Below, piece after piece: positions 43,201-64,000 of a stretch of 64,000 nt of DNA. The stretch lies in NCBI GenBank assembly GCA_013399875.1, contig VXAZ01000561.1:62001-126000 (forward strand), in the 5' to 3' direction. This DNA is from Gymnorhina tibicen. Lineage: Eukaryota > Chordata > Aves > Passeriformes > Artamidae. Position 1 is the stretch's first letter. Each line of letters opens with the position of its first letter. The translations under genes and the position numbers were made by a program. The notes below the pieces were generated by a model. It ran no database searches, was not told the origin of the DNA, and was given only the letters and a program-made list of their open reading frames with translations.

Positions 43201-45420
43201 ATTTAACGAAGAAATAGGCAAAGGGGGGAAAAATCTTACCCACACCCAGGAGAGCTGATTCACGGAATTACTTCAGTCAGTTGAAACACTTGGGTAGCGT
43301 TAAACAGGGCCAATAAGATTAGAGCGCAATCAAAATAGCTGCAAGTCATCAGGTGTCATGTTCAGCCTCCAGCAATTTGTCTTAAAGGACAGTGGCTTTC
43401 AAAATAGCCTGCTGGATGCCTGGCAGAGTACGTGAGGTGCCAGTAATTAATTGGCTGCTGAACTGATCCCTTGCAGTAAAGCAGAAGGGAAAATCCAGGG
43501 CTCGATGCTACGGCAGTACGAGACTCATGGAGGCAGAGGTGAAGAGCTGGTTACTGCTGCCTGTGCACAGCTCCTCCCAGGCCCCCCAAAAATAACACCT
43601 GTGCCTCACTGCTGGCCTGGCAGTGCAAGGGTTGGGGTGTCCATAGGGATATTTGGCTGCCCTCCCGGCTCTCTGGCAGGAGGAAAGCTCATTCACCCCA
43701 GTGCTGGTTACAGCATCAAAGCTGGTCATGCGCTCTTATCCTTGTGTGGAGCAGTTTAAAAATACCACACATTTAAATATTGTAGCTGTTTTACCTCGGA
43801 TGGACTGTTACATTTTCTCTAGTGGCTTTTAGTCTGTCAAGTTCATTGTTCCTGAATGCCATACTCAACAACTGAAGACAAACCCAATTATTTGCAATAC
43901 TTGTTTAACCATCCTGTAATTGCTTTCGACTTTGTCACATGAACCCCCTCCTGCTCCAGTGTATACTTAATTCTTTAATTTATTTGGGGGGTTGTGATGT
44001 GTGTAGGTTTTATTTTCATTGCACAGAACCAAGAGGGCTTGTCTAGTGATGTTTTGAACTTAGTTTTTGCTTCTTGTAGCTTAAAGGAAACCTGAGACTG
44101 TTGTTTCTGAGTTTGGAAATATGTTATAATACAAATGATTGGGGAGCCAAAGGCCACTTTAATGATCTATGACATTCTCAATTCACTTCCAAGTCACAAT
44201 TTTGGCAGACAAAGAAAACAAACGTCTTCCTCTTGCATGTTCTTACAACAAGTGTCATGTTAAAAAGAAGACCCCTGTGAGTATTTTAGTTGTCTGATTC
44301 AAATTCCTTCCTTCAGAGCCAGAGGGGATGCTTTGAATTCCTTTCATTTGGTCAAAGATTAGTTGAAAACAACTGGAGCTTGTGTCCAAGTGTTTTGAGT
44401 GAATAAGCATTCCTGCAGCAAGGTAACTGAGGGGAGTATTGTGTATGTGGGTGGTGTTTAGTGTGTCTGAACTGGAGGGGATAGATAGTAGCACTTGTAA
44501 ACCTCATGCAGAGGCAGCTCCACTAACGTAAAACCTGTGGGAATTGAGCAGGATCAGGCAGCATTCAGACCAAAAAGAGCTAAGACTGTCTTACCTAGTG
44601 AAGCAAAAGCTGAGAATGTGTAGGGTTACTTTCACTGTATTTATAGAAAGCGAACACCCGAGAGTGAGCAGAGTGATTTCAGATGAAAGACAAGGCTTAG
44701 CAGATGACAGATGGATTGAAAACAGGAGCAAGCCTGGCTGGGAATTAAAGATAGCTTCTGACCAGCAGAAGAGGAGGAGCGTGACTGAGCAGTGAATTAT
44801 ATCTGAGGGAGAGCTTGGTCAGTCTGTGTAAGGGATTGGGTGACGTTGCTGGACGCTGGGATGATTCAGCTCAGCGCCATGTCCCTGTGCCACCTGTGAG
44901 CTCCAGCTGTGCTGGTGGCAGGGCGCTACTGCTGTGCCCGCAGCGAGGCAGCCTGGCTGCGCTGGGGAGCATGGGAGGGTTTGCTCCTTAGCTTGCCAAG
45001 CAAATGAGCAGGAGTAACACGTGCAGAGCAGTGAAACGCTTGATGAAAATCTCTCTGAGCTTGGAGCCAGAGAAGGAAATCCTGTCCACCCTGACTGCAG
45101 TGACTAGGGCAGTCTGAAGGAGGATGTGTCTGCCAAAGCAGCTCTTGATTTTGGCCAGTGAAACCACTTAATTAAAGCAGCACTGAAAAGGAAGCCGGAA
45201 ACTCAAGAAGCAGATTTTTAATCACTTAGAATGTGGTAGACAATCTGTATGCAAATCACGCCTCCAGCATCACCACCCTCTGCATGGGTGTGCGTTCCTG
45301 TCCCTGTGGATGGACAGGGTGCAGGCAAGAGCCCCGTGGGCTGCTGACATGTGGCCCAACGTGGCAAATTTGTGAGCAGCACACGTGGGGAGGAAAGGCC
45401 CTCTCCATCAGTGTATTATC

Positions 45421-46083
45421 ACAAAATCATAGGATATCCTTAGTTGGAAGAGACCCACAAGGATCATCGAGTCTGATTCCTGGCCCTGCACAGGATCGCT
45501 GCAAGAATCACACCACGTGCCTGAGAGCACCTAGGCCTGTGCCTAGTCAACCTATGCCATGTCAACCAAACCATGGCATGAAGCGCCCCGTCCAGTCTTT
45601 CCTCAGATGCCTCCAGGGAAGGTGACTCCACTACCTCCCTGGGCAGCCCATTCCAATGTCCAATCACCCTTTCCATAAAGAAATTCCTCCTAATGTCCAA
45701 CCTAAACCTCCGCTGGCACAGCTTAAAGCTATGTCCTCTTGTCCTGTCGGCTGATCCCCACGTGGCAAGACCCTCCTGTGAGGGAGTTGGAGAGAGTGAG
45801 AAGGTCCCCTCTGAGCCTCCTTTTCTCCAGGCTTAACACTGCAACTCCCCCAGCAGCTCCTCATCAGATTTGTGCTTCAGACCCTTTCTCAGCTGTGTTG
45901 CCCTTCTCTGGACACGCTCCAGCACCTCAGTGGCCTTCCCGAATTCAGGAGTCCAGAACTGGACACAGCACTCGAGGTGTAGCTTCACCAGTGCTGCATG
46001 CAAGGGGAGAATCACTTCCCTGGTCCTGCCGCCCACACTATTCCTGGCACGGGCCAGGATGCCACTGGCCTTAGCCACCAAGA
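45421..46083 (-). mobile_element. CR1 LINE, 5'-truncated, antisense to HK1, just upstream of its promoter
   Basis: The left end reads ATCATAGGATATCC..TTGGAAGAGACC, the reverse complement of a CR1 3' end. Minus-strand frames show CR1 ORF2 C-terminal pieces: KASGILARARNSVGGRTREV and LERVQRRATQLRKGLKHKS in one frame, then [19 protein letters not shown] in another, so the reading frame is broken. About 660 bp remain of a roughly 4.5-kb element. The 5' break is at about 46083, where the sequence turns into a T/C run leading to the HK1 first exon. Confidence 0.92.
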
Positions 46084-46128
46084 AGGTTTTTTGTTTGGTT
46101 TTTCCTTTTCTTTTTTTTTCCCCCCCAG
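46084..46128. repeat. Polypyrimidine tract ending in CAG
   Basis: T-rich then C-rich run (TTTCCTTTTC, a nine-T run, seven C, then CAG ending at 46128). It resembles a strong 3' splice site directly before HK1 exon 1. It could also be a simple repeat formed between the CR1 and the promoter. A single undetermined base (N) follows at 46146. Confidence 0.6.
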
Positions 46129-46230
46129 GGAGCCTTCAGCAGCCTNGGCGCTCGGCTCGGCTGGGCTCGGCGCGGCCATCCCCGGGCCCCGCATCGCTGC
46201 GTGCGCGGAGCCGCCGCTGCAGCCGGCAGG

Positions 46231-64000
<17,770 letters not shown>

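Larger units (their letters stand above)
31913..45420. other. Intergenic/HK1 upstream region, 13.5 kb
   Basis: No complete gene recognised. Contents noted: an inverted repeat at 32807-32838, a candidate alternative HK1 exon at 40121-40231, poly-A runs near 36642-36658 and 39589-39600, and AT-rich non-repetitive blocks (for example 37010-37260 and 43260-43430) that could be regulatory. In mammals HK1 has several upstream alternative first exons (testis, erythroid) in this interval, so part of it is probably HK1 5' territory. Confidence 0.55.

Overview
This window is vertebrate nuclear DNA, almost certainly from a bird. It holds split genes with GT-AG introns, a CR1 LINE (the dominant avian retroposon) with recognisable reverse-transcriptase C-terminal frames, and a solo retroviral LTR. 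No Alu, B1 or other mammalian SINE was seen. Gene order SUPV3L1 - HKDC1 - HK1, all on the + strand, is the same as on human chromosome 10q22. Species cannot be fixed by reading alone; a passerine or other neoavian is a guess.

Layout. (1) 1-7703: the last eight coding exons of SUPV3L1, the mitochondrial RNA helicase, running out of the window on the 5' side, with a short 3' UTR and poly(A) signal at about 7740. (2) 7746-13103: intergenic, no gene recognised, ending in the HKDC1 promoter/5' UTR. (3) 13104-30932: complete HKDC1, 18 coding exons and 917 codons, with every catalytic residue of the hexokinase fold at its standard position in both halves. Intron 5 has a GC-AG splice pair and carries an antisense solo LTR with a perfect 6-bp target duplication. 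(4) 30933-46128: HKDC1 3' UTR, then about 14 kb of intergenic/HK1 upstream sequence. This contains a plausible alternative first coding exon for HK1 (40121-40231) and a 0.66-kb CR1 that stops just short of the HK1 CpG-rich promoter. (5) 46231-64000: the first four coding exons of HK1 (residues 1-165), continuing out of the window.

How the genes relate. HKDC1 and HK1 are head-to-tail tandem paralogues. Both begin with a 21-residue hydrophobic exon that in this family anchors the enzyme to the outer mitochondrial membrane, and both use identical exon lengths (63, 163, 149, 120 nt for exons 1-4). Within HKDC1 the series 149-120-96-100-184-156-234 nt occurs twice (exons 3-9 and 11-17), the footprint of the ancient duplication that made 100-kDa hexokinases from a 50-kDa unit. 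SUPV3L1 is functionally separate (mitochondrial RNA turnover). I see no unknown multi-gene system. The most interesting observations are the candidate alternative HK1 exon, the GC-AG intron, the divergent nucleotide-binding loops in the N-terminal half of HKDC1, and the CR1/N junction at the HK1 promoter.
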